Assembly (NCBI RefSeq): GCF_004348595.1
Contig: NZ_SMKD01000014.1
Span: forward strand, 1 to 64,000
DNA from: Micromonospora sp. KC723
GTDB lineage: Bacteria; Actinomycetota; Actinomycetes; Mycobacteriales; Micromonosporaceae
Reading direction: 5' to 3'
DNA: 64,000 nt
Shown here piece after piece: positions 34,645-43,740 of this stretch. A program made the position numbers and the translations under genes. The notes under the pieces were generated by a model. It was not told the origin of the DNA. It saw nothing but the letters and a program-made list of their open reading frames with translations, and made no database searches. The stretch's first letter is position 1. Every line of letters starts with the position of its first letter.

Positions 34645-34986
34645 ATGAGCGCGGATGCTCCGACCGGAGACGAGCTGGTGCGGGTCATGGCCACGTTGGC
34701 TAACCCGCACCGGGTGCGGGTCGTCGCGGCGTTGGTGCGTGAGCGCAACTACGTAAGCCAGCTCGCCCGGGAGCTGGGTATCAGCCGTGCGCTGCTGCAG
34801 GTCCACCTGCGCAAGTTGGAGGCGGCTGGCCTGGTGTCGGCGCACCTGGAACTGTCCGAGGACGGGAAAGCGATGAAGTTCTACGAGGTCAACCAGTTCA
34901 TGTTCACAGTCACCCCAGAAGCGCTCGCAGCTGCCGCGGAGACGCTCACCGCTTCTGACGGTGCCGGCGAAGGACCGCAGTCGTGA
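34645..34986 (+). CDS. ArsR-like winged-helix transcriptional regulator
   Basis: A 113-residue regulator with the ArsR-type winged helix: ANPHRVRVVAALVRERNYVS, recognition helix ELGISRALLQVHLRKLEAAG, wing ELSEDGKAMKFYEV, and a C-terminal helix. No cysteine metal site (CxC or similar) is visible, so it probably senses something other than arsenic or zinc. It is translationally coupled by a 4-base overlap (GTGA) to a membrane coiled-coil gene and then an MMPL exporter. An inverted repeat overlaps its promoter, and it likely represses its own operon. Confidence 0.85.
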   Translation: MSADAPTGDELVRVMATLANPHRVRVVAALVRERNYVSQLARELGISRALLQVHLRKLEAAGLVSAHLELSEDGKAMKFYEVNQFMFTVTPEALAAAAETLTASDGAGEGPQS

Positions 34987-35252
34987 GCGGCCAGGACTGG
35001 ACGGAGGTCGTCGGAGCGATCGGCCTGTTCGCACTGGTGATCACGGTGATTGTTGTGGCGGTCACGCAGTTGACGGCCGTCTGGCGGGCGAAGGCGGCCC
35101 TCTCACGGGAGGCGGAGTACCGCAAGATCGCTGAGGCCGCGGTGCGGACACAGGAGACCAACGAGCGCCTGCTCGCCGACCTCGTCCAGCGTTCCGAGCA
35201 GACGCAGGCCCGGCTGGGCTCGATCGAACAGATTCTCAAGCAGGTCGAGTAG
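34983..35252 (+). CDS. Small membrane-anchored coiled-coil protein
   Basis: An 89-residue protein with one membrane helix at about 10-32 (AIGLFALVITVIVVAVTQLT) and a cytoplasmic helical tail (AALSREAEYRKIAEAAVRTQ, ERLLADLVQRSEQTQARLG) with heptad character. The GTG start overlaps the ArsR gene. Its place between a regulator and an MMPL transporter suggests an accessory or sensing subunit. No named family is recognised. Confidence 0.7.
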   Translation: MSGQDWTEVVGAIGLFALVITVIVVAVTQLTAVWRAKAALSREAEYRKIAEAAVRTQETNERLLADLVQRSEQTQARLGSIEQILKQVE

Positions 35253-35369
35253 CTCGAAGAAGGCCCTGGGCCGTCGAGCGCCAACTCGACGGCCCAGGTG
35301 GAAGCAGCATCACCTCGCCCGCAGGCGAGCTTCTCGCGCAATGCCCCTTCGTGGAAAGGACAGCATCTC

Positions 35370-37535
35370 ATGCTGCGCATGAACAGGTCCTCGGGTGACC
35401 CGCCCGGGCGTCCGCTGACCGAACGGGTCGCCGGTTGGTCGGTGCGGCACAGGAAGATGGCGATTGGCAGCTGGTTCCTCCTGGTCGTCTTGGCCGTCTT
35501 GGCCGGCGCGTTGATACCGGGCGATGAGGCACGCTCCACCGATCCCGGCGAATCCGGCCAGGCGCAGCGCGTGCTGAGGCAACAGCAGGGCCAGCCGCCG
35601 ATCGTCGAGAACGTTCTGGTGCAGGCGGACGACGACGCCCTGCTCCGTCCGGCGGTCGAGGACCTCGTCACGTCGTTGCGGACTGTCATCGACGACGTCC
35701 GCTCACCCTTTGAGCCGGGTGGCGATCGACTGGTTTCTGCCGACGGACGCTCCGCTCTGGTCTCTTTCCAGTTCGACGGTGTTGCCGGCGAGGTGCGGAC
35801 TCGCTACGACGCCGCCGTGCGGACGGTCAACGAGGTGGCCGGACGCCATTCGCGGGTGCTGGTGGCGCAGGCGGGCGACCGGAGCCTCGCGGTGGCTGTG
35901 GATCAGGGAATCCAGGACGACTTCAAGCGCTCCGAGGCCATCTCGCTGCCTCTGACCGTGGTCATCTTGCTGGTGGTGTTCGGCTCGTTGGTCGCCGCCG
36001 GCATCCCGTTACTGCTCGCGGCGACCACCGTGGCCGGCACCTTCGGTCTGTTGCAGGTCGTCGGTCACTGGGTGCCGATCAACAGCGCGACCTCCTCGAT
36101 GGTGCTGCTCATCGGCGTCGCGGTAGGCATCGACTATTCGCTGTTCTACCTGCGCCGGTTTCGGGAGGAACTGGCCGCCGGACGCGACACCGTCGAGGCG
36201 CTGCGCATCACCGCGCGCACGTCCGGGCACGCTGTCGTGGTCTCCGGCCTGACCGTGATGCTGTGCCTTGCTGGCCTGCTGTTCACCGGCCTCGACAACT
36301 TCCGTGGGCTGACCATCGGCGCGGTGCTCGTGGTCGGCTTGGCCATGGCCGGGTCGGTGACGGTGCTGCCAGCGCAACTAGCCGCGCTCGGTAAGCGGGT
36401 GGACACCGGCCGCCTGCCCTGGCTCGGCCGCCGTCGCACCACAGCGACCAGGTCGCGGCTGTGGTCGGGGGTCGCGCGGGCGGTCGTCCGCCGGCCTGTG
36501 CTCTGGGGCGCAACGGCGATGCTGGCCCTCGTCGTCGTGGCGCTACCCGCGCTCAGCATGAGGTTGCAGGACGCCTCCGTCACCGACAGCCTGCCGCGAA
36601 GCGTCCCCACCGTCGACGCCGCGGCCCGGATGCAGGAATTGTTCCCGGGCGTGGCCAGCCCAGCGCGGGTCGTCATCTGGAACGTCGACGGTGAAGCCGT
36701 CGACAACGCTGACGTGCAGACCGCACTCGACAACCTGCAGCGCCACATCGCCGGTCCGGTCACGTGGACCAAAGTGGACCACGCGATGGTGGTACGCGTA
36801 CCGCTGGCCGGCTCGGGCACCGACCCCACATCGAACCGGGCGTTGAAAGAGCTACGCGGCGACGTGCTGCCCGCCACTCTCGGTGGAGTCGACGGCATCG
36901 ACTACGCCGTCGCCGGTCGCACCGCCGTCGCCCACGACTTCACGTCTGTCGTGACCGCCCGGACTCCTTTCGTCTTCGCGTTCGTGCTCGTGCTGGCGTT
37001 CGCGCTGCTGGTAGCAGCCTTCCGTTCGCTGGCCATTGCCACCGCGTCGATCGTCCTCAACCTGCTGTCGATCGGCGCCGCCTACGGCGTACTGACCTGG
37101 GTATTTCAGCAGGGGCACTTCTCGTCAGTGCTCGCGTTCACCCCATACGGCGGTGTGGTCGGCTGGCTACCGCTGTTCATGTTCGTCATGCTGTTCGGCC
37201 TCAGCATGGACTACCACATCTTCATCCTCAGCCGGATCCGCGAACGCAGGACAACCACCGCCGACCCCCGCGACGCCATCGTCGACGGCATCGCCGCCAG
37301 CGCCGGCGTCGTCACCAGCGCCGCCGTCATCATGACCGCCGTATTCACGGTGTTCGTCACACTCAGCGCTATCGAGTACAAGATGCTGGGAGTCGGCATG
37401 GCAGTTGCCGTCGTCATCGACGCAACGATCGTGCGCGGTGTTCTGCTCCCGGCGGCGCTAGCCATATTGGAACGTCGCACCCAGCCCATGTCACCCTCCG
37501 TGGCGCCCCCGTCGGCGGCGCTCGAGCCCGTCTGA
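35370..37535 (+). CDS. MMPL/RND-family membrane exporter
   Basis: A 721-residue MMPL transporter with two repeats of one plus five helices and two extracytoplasmic porter domains. Seen are the first helix (SWFLLVVLAVLAGALI), the loop with DPGESGQAQRVLRQQQGQ, the conserved helix 4 IGVAVGIDYSLFYLRRFREE, and its counterpart LFGLSMDYHIFILSRIRERR with the proton-relay aspartate and tyrosine. MMPL proteins export lipids, peptides or drugs using the proton gradient. It lies 117 bases behind the coiled-coil gene and is probably co-transcribed with the ArsR regulator. A strong terminator follows. The substrate is unknown. Confidence 0.9.
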   Translation: MLRMNRSSGDPPGRPLTERVAGWSVRHRKMAIGSWFLLVVLAVLAGALIPGDEARSTDPGESGQAQRVLRQQQGQPPIVENVLVQADDDALLRPAVEDLVTSLRTVIDDVRSPFEPGGDRLVSADGRSALVSFQFDGVAGEVRTRYDAAVRTVNEVAGRHSRVLVAQAGDRSLAVAVDQGIQDDFKRSEAISLPLTVVILLVVFGSLVAAGIPLLLAATTVAGTFGLLQVVGHWVPINSATSSMVLLIGVAVGIDYSLFYLRRFREELAAGRDTVEALRITARTSGHAVVVSGLTVMLCLAGLLFTGLDNFRGLTIGAVLVVGLAMAGSVTVLPAQLAALGKRVDTGRLPWLGRRRTTATRSRLWSGVARAVVRRPVLWGATAMLALVVVALPALSMRLQDASVTDSLPRSVPTVDAAARMQELFPGVASPARVVIWNVDGEAVDNADVQTALDNLQRHIAGPVTWTKVDHAMVVRVPLAGSGTDPTSNRALKELRGDVLPATLGGVDGIDYAVAGRTAVAHDFTSVVTARTPFVFAFVLVLAFALLVAAFRSLAIATASIVLNLLSIGAAYGVLTWVFQQGHFSSVLAFTPYGGVVGWLPLFMFVMLFGLSMDYHIFILSRIRERRTTTADPRDAIVDGIAASAGVVTSAAVIMTAVFTVFVTLSAIEYKMLGVGMAVAVVIDATIVRGVLLPAALAILERRTQPMSPSVAPPSAALEPV

Positions 37536-37544
37536 GCACGGACA

Positions 37545-37591
37545 CGTGCACGGAGGCCGCGCCACTTCGAACGGCGCGATCTCCGTGCACG
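37545..37591 (+). terminator. Strong hairpin terminator after the MMPL gene
   Basis: CGTGCACGGAG (37545-37555) pairs exactly with CTCCGTGCACG (37581-37591), and inside this CGCGCC (37558-37563) pairs with GGCGCG (37573-37578), leaving a 9-base loop. It begins 10 bases after the stop codon. Confidence 0.8.
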
Positions 37592-38245
37592 CTCTTCTAC
37601 AGGCCAGCACGCCGCAGTTGAGCGATTCATAGTTCGTGACCACCCGACCGCGGCGACCGACACCATGATCGCGGCTCCTGTGATCTCGACCATCACTATT
37701 TCAAGTGTTCAGATAGGGCAGGAACGGCCGGTCGCGACGGTGGGTGCCGCCGATGTCGGGTGTTTCCTCGTCATCGGCGGCTACCGGGTGCGCATGCGTG
37801 TAGGCATAGCCAGCTCGTGTCGTACCCGATCGCGGCCAGGTCGGTTTCCCGACATCGAACCCGCGCCGGGTTCTCTCTGGCTCGCAATGCCCGTGCGGCT
37901 CGTGAGATGTCGTGGCGGCGCGAGACTCCGCCGGATCGTTGCTGTTGCATTGGCGGATCGGTGGGCATGTGGAGCCATGTCAGTGGCTCTGGTCAGATCG
38001 CTTGGGCGAGTTTAGTGAACGCGGCGGCCACCCCGGGTGGCTGCCCCGCGCCTGGCGCGGGGTGTCGCTCTACCGGGGCCCGATCGCTGGCGGCGCGACC
38101 GCCTCGACCCGCACCTCGCCGCCGAGTACGGACCGTCCAGCGGGCTACGACGACGGAGCCAGCGGCGGGTGATAGGTAGGTGGCCACCCCGCAGCTTCCA
38201 GCGAAACAACGCCAAGGCCCATTGGCGTTCGCGTTCGTGGCGCGC
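37592..38245. other. No intact gene recognised
   Basis: About 650 bases between the MMPL terminator and the universal stress gene. A near-perfect palindrome CCCCGCGCCTGGCGCGGGG lies at about 38043-38061. A short plus-strand reading (IGGSVGMWSHVSGSGQIAWA and SLVNAAA near 37950) has natural composition but no clear start and may be a gene scrap. Confidence 0.35.
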
Positions 38246-38728
38246 TCACGCTCGCCGTGGTCGATGCGGGGGCGGCGGCATGGTCTCCAAGCCCGGTGGC
38301 GGTTCGGGCCAGAGCAGCAGCACCCGGCAGGGCGCGTGGTCGATCACGAACCGGGTGTGTGGGCCAATGCTGCGGGGCCCGAGCCGGCCGCGGTCGCCGT
38401 CGCGGGCCAGCACGAGCAGGTCCGCGGTGGTGCAGGCGGCGACGACCTCCCGTTCGGGACGCCCGTGGCGGGCCTCGCGCTGTGTGGGGCGGCCGAGGCG
38501 GGCTTCGGCGGCGTCGAGCAGCCGGGCCTGCGCCGCTGTCAGCGTGCCGGTGGTGGCCGTGTTGTCGGCGAGGCCGCGCCCGAGCAGCCCGGCCCGCGCT
38601 CCCTCGGCCGCCTCGATGCTGTCCGCGTCGATGACGTGCAGCAGCACGGTGTGGTCGGCGGGCAGGTCGCGGGCGGCGTCCACGCAGGCTGTCCAGGTGC
38701 CCTCGGTCACCCAGATGACGATCTTCAT
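38246..38728 (-). CDS. Universal stress protein family
   Basis: A 160-residue UspA-like protein: first strand MKIVIWVTEGTWTACV, the strand DHTVLLHVIDADS, the helix carrying AAQARLLDAAEARLG, and strand TTADLLVLARDGD followed by the C-terminal nucleotide-loop region GPRSIGPHTRFVIDHAPCRV with LLLWP. The usual G2xG9xGS/T loop is altered (no clear GS), so ATP binding is uncertain. It is 21 bases downstream of an ArsB/SLC13-type transporter on the same strand; the two form a likely operon. Confidence 0.82.
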   Translation of the reverse strand: MKIVIWVTEGTWTACVDAARDLPADHTVLLHVIDADSIEAAEGARAGLLGRGLADNTATTGTLTAAQARLLDAAEARLGRPTQREARHGRPEREVVAACTTADLLVLARDGDRGRLGPRSIGPHTRFVIDHAPCRVLLLWPEPPPGLETMPPPPHRPRRA

Positions 38729-38749
38729 CGTCGACCTCCCAACGCTGGT

Positions 38750-40003
38750 TTAGGGCAGTCCGACCAGGTGCAGGCTTGCCCACAGTGTGCCGACTCCCAC
38801 CAGCAGACACGCGGGAACCGTCACGATGCCCAGCCGCAGGAACTCGCCGATGCCGGGCGAGTGGTCGCGGGTGTGCAGGACCTGCCGCCACAGCAGCGTC
38901 GCCAGGGAGCCGACGTAGGTCAGGTTCGGGCCGATGTTCACCCCGATCAGCACGGCGAGGACCAGGCCCGGTGAGTGCGCCACCAATGGCACCAGCATCA
39001 GGGTGGCGGGCAGGTTGTTGACCAGGTTCGCCAGCACGGCGGCAAGCAGCGCCGCCGCGAGCAAGCCGAGCAGCCCGGTATCGCCGGGTACGAGGTGGTC
39101 GACCAGGTCGCCGACCGGGCCGGAGCGGACCGCTTGCACGACCACCCCCAACCCGAACACGAACGCGCAGAACGGCAGGTTCGCCGCCCGCACCAGCCGG
39201 CCCGCCTCACCCAGGGGTTTGCGGGCGAGCCGCGGCACGGCCAACGCCGCGGCGCCGACCGCCGCCACCCAGGCCGGGTGCACCCCGACGGGTTCGGCCA
39301 GCGCGAACCCTGCCAGAGTCACCACCAGTACGCCGATCGCGTACCACGGCGGGTGCGCTGACCGTCTCGCCGGTGTCAGCGGCGGTGCCGTCGCGGTGAG
39401 GTCCAGGGCGAACATCCGCCGGAAAATGACGTATTCGACGGTGATCACCGCCAGCCACGGCAGCACCATCAGCGCGGCGAACCGGGTGAAGCCCAGGCCG
39501 CTGGCGGTGAAGGCCAGCAGGTTGGTCAGGTTCGAGACCGGCAGCAGCAGCGACCCGGTGTTGGCCAGGTGCCCGCACGCGTACAGGTGCGGTTTCGGTC
39601 GCACGCCGATTCCGGTGGCGGTGGCCAGCACGATCGGGGTCAACAGCACCACGGTGGCGTCCAGGCTGAGCACCGCGGTCACGACCGAGGCCAGCACGAA
39701 CACCAGCCGGAGCAGCCGCTGCGGCGAGCCTCGGCTCGCCGCGCCGACCAGTGTCCCGGCGTAGGCGAACACGCCGTGCTCGTCGGCCAGGTGCGCCAAC
39801 ACGAGCACCGCGGCCAGGAACCCGACCGTCGGTGCGAGCGCCGCCACCTCCGCCCGTACCTCGTGCCAGGGCACCAGGCCAGCGGCGACCACCACGGCCG
39901 CGCCGGGCAGCGCGGCGGCCGCTTCCGGCAGCCCACGGGGACGGGCCACCGCGAAGCCGAGCACCCCAGCCAGCACCAGCAGCCCTACAGCGGTGTTCAC
40001 CAT
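38750..40003 (-). CDS. ArsB/SLC13-type ion transporter
   Basis: A 417-residue membrane protein with about 11 helices of the ion-transporter superfamily that includes ArsB and SLC13 carriers. Features seen: VLSLDATVVLLTPIVLATA and VLANLVNNLPATLMLVPLVA, the two re-entrant hairpins with conserved Asn-Asn-Leu-Pro and Asp-Ala-Thr signatures, and NIGPNLTYVGSLATLLW near the end. It could expel arsenite or antimonite, or carry dicarboxylates; the NNLPA motif and overall pattern favour the ArsB side. No arsenate reductase is adjacent. It shares an operon with the universal stress gene. Confidence 0.8.
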   Translation of the reverse strand: MVNTAVGLLVLAGVLGFAVARPRGLPEAAAALPGAAVVVAAGLVPWHEVRAEVAALAPTVGFLAAVLVLAHLADEHGVFAYAGTLVGAASRGSPQRLLRLVFVLASVVTAVLSLDATVVLLTPIVLATATGIGVRPKPHLYACGHLANTGSLLLPVSNLTNLLAFTASGLGFTRFAALMVLPWLAVITVEYVIFRRMFALDLTATAPPLTPARRSAHPPWYAIGVLVVTLAGFALAEPVGVHPAWVAAVGAAALAVPRLARKPLGEAGRLVRAANLPFCAFVFGLGVVVQAVRSGPVGDLVDHLVPGDTGLLGLLAAALLAAVLANLVNNLPATLMLVPLVAHSPGLVLAVLIGVNIGPNLTYVGSLATLLWRQVLHTRDHSPGIGEFLRLGIVTVPACLLVGVGTLWASLHLVGLP

Positions 40004-40252
40004 GCCACCCTCGACCCGCCGTCACCTGGACACCCGCAGCCGCACACGATCACGCAGGCTACGGCGTCGTACGCTGCCAGTTCGGGTCCGCCACCGACCT
40101 TGTGACCAGCACCGCGCCCCGATCAACGCCCGCGGAGGCAGCGCCGACCGGCGCCGCGCGGTCGAGCTGCTACCCACCGACCGATAGCAGCGGCGTTCGC
40201 GTTCAGCGAACAGCCCACGCCGCGCGACTCGACGCCCTCCGCAGGACTCTCC

Positions 40253-40557
40253 CTAGACCGGTGCGCCGCACCGGCAGGTCCAGGTGTGGTGGCCTCGATG
40301 GGTGCGCGGGGGCGGGCACGGGCAGGGCGCCCAGGACACCTGGTAGCTCCCGACGGTGAGCGGGTGCCCTGTCGGGTCCGGAGCATCGGACCGGGGTCGG
40401 CGCGGGTGAACTCGCGGCGGCCGTCGCGGGCGAGGTGGACCTGGCGCCCCCGCGACCACCGCAGCTGACCAGCCCTCGACCTGACCCGAAGTGGCCGGCG
40501 GCGGACCCGCGCCGACGGCCACGACGGCCTATCCACAGGCCGATCGGAGAGCACCAT
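40253..40557 (-). pseudogene. Possible frameshifted small element protein
   Basis: On the minus strand VHLARDGRREFTRADPGPML in one frame and HPLTVGSYQVSWAPCPCPPP with HRGHHTWTCRCGAPV in another look like consecutive parts of one small Cys-rich protein, a zinc-ribbon-like type common on actinobacterial mobile elements. One base slip separates them. The 250 bases before it (40004-40252) show nothing recognisable. Confidence 0.3.
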
Positions 40558-40999
40558 GACCTACCAGCCCGGCCAGCGCGTCGCCCTGGTCCACACCAGC
40601 GACCCGTACACCCGGTTGCGGCCCGGCGACACCGGCACCGTCCGCCGCCACGACCAGCGGCGCAACATTGTCGAGGTCACCTGGGACAGCGGCTCGACGC
40701 TGTCGATGTGCCTCGACGACGGCGACCGCATCGCACCCGCCACCACCCCGCCGCCCACCGGCGATCCGGTCGGCGAGACTGCCGGTTGGGCCGCCGCGCT
40801 GCAGCGGATGCGCGCCGCCGGCACCGATGCCGGCCGCACCGCCGCCGAATGGTGGGCGCAGGACACCAGCGGCGCCCGCGCCACCGGCGACAGGCGCCTG
40901 ACCGCGCGCCGGTTCCTGGCCGGCATCGACGACGGGGATTCGCGGTCGGGTTCGTCGGCACCCTCATCGACCATTTTCCCGAACCACGGTGATCGTTGA
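40556..40999 (+). CDS. DUF4314-domain protein
   Basis: A 147-residue protein whose first 65 residues match DUF4314 (YQPGQRVALVHTSDPYTRLR, PGDTGTVRRHDQRRNIVEVT, DSGSTLSMCLDDGDRIAP), an SH3-like barrel usually found on actinobacterial integrative elements. The C-terminal half (GWAAALQRMRAAGTDAGRTA, AEWWAQDTSGARATGDRR) is a common companion segment, but the protein stops soon after FLAGIDDGD in a Ser-rich tail, probably a frameshifted end. The function is unknown. Confidence 0.65.
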   Translation: MTYQPGQRVALVHTSDPYTRLRPGDTGTVRRHDQRRNIVEVTWDSGSTLSMCLDDGDRIAPATTPPPTGDPVGETAGWAAALQRMRAAGTDAGRTAAEWWAQDTSGARATGDRRLTARRFLAGIDDGDSRSGSSAPSSTIFPNHGDR

Positions 41000-41180
41000 T
41001 GTACCCAATCCTATTGCGGACCGACTGCAATGTCGGCCTTCCGACAACTGAACGCCGGATGTCTGGTGACATAGTGGCTGTTCAGTTGCTCCGGTATCGT
41101 CAGCCGCTCCTCAGGTAACCGGGGAAACGATCCACTAGCGAATGCGCCGGTATGCCGGGTTTGGTACAGTGGGAGGCTGT

Positions 41181-41585
41181 GTGGAAACTGCGGTAAAGCG
41201 AGGAGTTGCCGCTGCAGGAGCCGTGGTAGCAGCGGCTGCGGTGAACGTGACGGCAGGAATGCTGACTCAGCATTGGGCGGTCGCGTGGTGGGCGGCGACA
41301 GCGGCGCTTGTGATGGTTGGCGGGGGCCTGCAGTGGTGGTTGACCGTGGTCCAACCGTCCGCAGGATCATCGGTGTCGGCATCTGGGGAAGGGTCGATTG
41401 TCGCTGGCGGGTCAGTTCGCGACTCCTCGACCAAGGTGGTTCGCTCTCAGCCGGGTTCCTCGCAGCGATCACGCCGCGTTCATCGTGAAGGCGTCAGCGC
41501 TCCCGGACTCGGAGCGATCGCAGCCGGCTCAGACGTCGAAGGTAGTCACACGGAGGTCACTGGCGAAGAGCAGGCTGGGAAGTGA
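41181..41585 (+). CDS. Membrane partner of the NACHT protein, with AG repeats
   Basis: A 134-residue protein. Two hydrophobic helices (about 9-26 and 32-57) are followed by a soluble tail that carries one motif twice: SGEGSIVAGGSVRDSSTKV (68-86) and GLGAIAAGSDVEGSHTEV (109-126). The NACHT protein encoded next has the same motif near its N-terminus. The genes overlap by 4 bases (GTGA), so they are co-translated. GGGAGG lies just before the GTG. No known family was recognised for the helical part. A membrane effector or anchor for the NACHT switch is the simplest idea. Confidence 0.6.
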   Translation: METAVKRGVAAAGAVVAAAAVNVTAGMLTQHWAVAWWAATAALVMVGGGLQWWLTVVQPSAGSSVSASGEGSIVAGGSVRDSSTKVVRSQPGSSQRSRRVHREGVSAPGLGAIAAGSDVEGSHTEVTGEEQAGK

Positions 41586-43726
41586 AGCGGCGTCGCGGTG
41601 GCCGGCCGGCCGGCAACAGGGAGGTACACGCCTTTGGCGAGGCCTCCATCGCGGCAGGCCGTGACGTCATCAATTCGCCAACCTACGTGGGTGAAATCCA
41701 TCTCCACGGCGTCGCCGCAGCCGGACTTGTAGACGTGCAGTACGTGGCTATGGAACTGGCGAGGATGGTTCAAGCGCAGTGGGAGGAGGAAGCGCGCCTG
41801 CGATTGCTGTACAACCGTCGTCCGATTCCCGTCCGCTGGGAGCTACGAGCGAGTTTGTCCGATCACCCCGCCACCATCGACCGCGCTGCTGTGCGGGGCA
41901 CCGGGACGGAGGCCTTGCCACCGCTGGAATGGGAGGCCTCCAGTGGTGACATTGACGAACTGGCCCGCCGGTTTCGCGATACGCAGCGGCGTCGCTTGGT
42001 GATCGTGGGCGACGCTGGCAGCGGTAAAACAACCCTGGCAGTGCAACTACTGCTGAAGCTGCTGCAGACCCGGACCCCGGATGAGCCGGTGCCGGTGCTG
42101 CTGCCTATCGCCAGCTGGGACACCGCCCGATTTCCCACACTGCATGGATGGGTAGAGGACCAACTGCCGCGTGCCTATCCAGCCTTGCGCTCGGCTAGGT
42201 TCGCGCACGCCCTTCACGCGCTGGCGGCAGGCGGCCGCATCATGCCGGTGCTGGACGGTCTGGACGAACTGCCGGCTGCAGCTAGAGCTGATGTCGTGAC
42301 GGCGTTGAACCGGTCACTAGGCGAAGGTGATCAGCTTATCCTCACCAGCCGTACACCCGAGTTCGCCCAAGCGGTCGACGCCACTCGCGATGTCGTCAAC
42401 TCTGCGGCGGCGCTGGAGGCACGGCCACTGCTCCCCGCCATGGCGGCCGATTATCTTCAGTCGTGCGTGCGGCACCCCGACCCCGGATGGCAGCAGGTTC
42501 TCGATCAGCTACGCACCGTCGGACAGCCCTCGAGAAACGAGACTAGTGGGCAGATCGCAGCCCTAGCCGCCATCACCGCCACGCCCCTGGGGGTGTGGCT
42601 GCTGCGGACCGTCTACACGGACCCTGCTGCCGATCCCACCGAGTTGACCGACTCCTGCCCAGCCGACCATCTGCGCACCCGCCTGCTCAACGCCATTGTC
42701 CCCGCCGCCATCGCCGCCCATCCGCCCGCCAACAGAGCCCGGCAATACTTCCGGCGCCGTCGGTCTCCCGATCCAGATGAGCCCTTTCGTCCACGCCGTC
42801 GCCGCAACCCCGCCGACACCGAACGATATCTTGCCTACCTGGCCCACCTCCTCACTCACGACCGCAACTCTGATGGCACACCGCGTACTCTCGACATGGC
42901 CTGGTGGCAGTTGGCCCAGCCAGCAGAAGGCTCAGTTCGTACCCTGAGTCGTTGGGTAGGTATTCTCACGAGTGTCATAGCTACGGCGATGCTGGCTGTG
43001 CCGACGGCAATGATAAGCAGGGCCAGTAGCGCCATCCTCGGCGGTCTTGTGTTCGGCATCACCACAGGAATCGGTGCCGGCGCGGCAGTCCGCAGCTGGT
43101 CACAGAGCGAGCCCGGACATCTGCGCCAGACTCTTCGCGGAGACCTGCCCGGCCTGATCCGCGCCATAGTCAAGGCCGCTGTCGAATCGTTCTGGGCCCT
43201 CCTCGTCGTCGGGTGCGTGCTCATTTCCCTTGGGGTGAGGCCAATCAGTGTGGTCGTAGGGCTTCTTGGTGTGGCGCTCGTGACGCATGGAGCGGTCGCC
43301 GGATTCGTCCGGTGGGCTGAGGAACCGGCCTCAACTGACCGGCCGAGCGGTCCTCCCGAGCATTTGCGGGCCGACCGAAAGCTTAACTTGCTGCGTATCG
43401 TCGCCTTCGGCGCCGGCTATGGACTGGTCGCCGTGGCGGGAGTTACCTATTTCCGGAGCCTCGGCGAGGGACTGCTGATCGGCGTCGTCATGGCACTCGG
43501 CGCGGCCATCGGCCAGGGGCTCCTCGGCGGAGCGCACCGGGCGTGGCTGGCCTACGCTGCGATGGTAGCCCGCCTGTCGCGCGAGCGTGTGCTGCCGCGG
43601 GATCTGATGCCGTTCCTCGATGATATGCACCGCCTAGGGTTGCTGCGCGCGGTTGGCCCGCTATATCAGTTCCGGCACGCCGAATTGCAGGATCACTTCG
43701 CTGCCACATTCCGGTCGCGGCGTTAA
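41582..43726 (+). CDS. NACHT NTPase with C-terminal membrane domain
   Basis: A 714-residue protein. Residues 18-36 carry the motif GEASIAAGRDVINSPTYV. The NACHT NTPase spans about 135-330, with Walker A GDAGSGKTT (143-151), Walker B IMPVLDGLDEL (220-230) and a sensor-like QLILTSR. A helical winged-helix region follows. From about 450 to 680 there are six or more membrane helices (ILTSVIATAMLAVPTAMI, LLVVGCVLISLGVRPISVVV), and the last 40 residues return to the NACHT-associated FRHAELQDHFA. NACHT proteins oligomerise on sensing a trigger; bacterial ones include antiphage defence proteins. A membrane-spanning effector would fit membrane damage or gating. It lies 14 bases from a tRNA-derived attachment scar. 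Confidence 0.75.
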   Translation: MKRRRGGRPAGNREVHAFGEASIAAGRDVINSPTYVGEIHLHGVAAAGLVDVQYVAMELARMVQAQWEEEARLRLLYNRRPIPVRWELRASLSDHPATIDRAAVRGTGTEALPPLEWEASSGDIDELARRFRDTQRRRLVIVGDAGSGKTTLAVQLLLKLLQTRTPDEPVPVLLPIASWDTARFPTLHGWVEDQLPRAYPALRSARFAHALHALAAGGRIMPVLDGLDELPAAARADVVTALNRSLGEGDQLILTSRTPEFAQAVDATRDVVNSAAALEARPLLPAMAADYLQSCVRHPDPGWQQVLDQLRTVGQPSRNETSGQIAALAAITATPLGVWLLRTVYTDPAADPTELTDSCPADHLRTRLLNAIVPAAIAAHPPANRARQYFRRRRSPDPDEPFRPRRRRNPADTERYLAYLAHLLTHDRNSDGTPRTLDMAWWQLAQPAEGSVRTLSRWVGILTSVIATAMLAVPTAMISRASSAILGGLVFGITTGIGAGAAVRSWSQSEPGHLRQTLRGDLPGLIRAIVKAAVESFWALLVVGCVLISLGVRPISVVVGLLGVALVTHGAVAGFVRWAEEPASTDRPSGPPEHLRADRKLNLLRIVAFGAGYGLVAVAGVTYFRSLGEGLLIGVVMALGAAIGQGLLGGAHRAWLAYAAMVARLSRERVLPRDLMPFLDDMHRLGLLRAVGPLYQFRHAELQDHFAATFRSRR

Positions 43727-43740
43727 CGCAAACTGCTGCC

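Noticed and set aside
38043-38061. CCCCGCGCCTGGCGCGGGG palindrome as a terminator
   Set aside because: It leaves a one-base loop, so it cannot fold as a simple hairpin, and no gene ends beside it.
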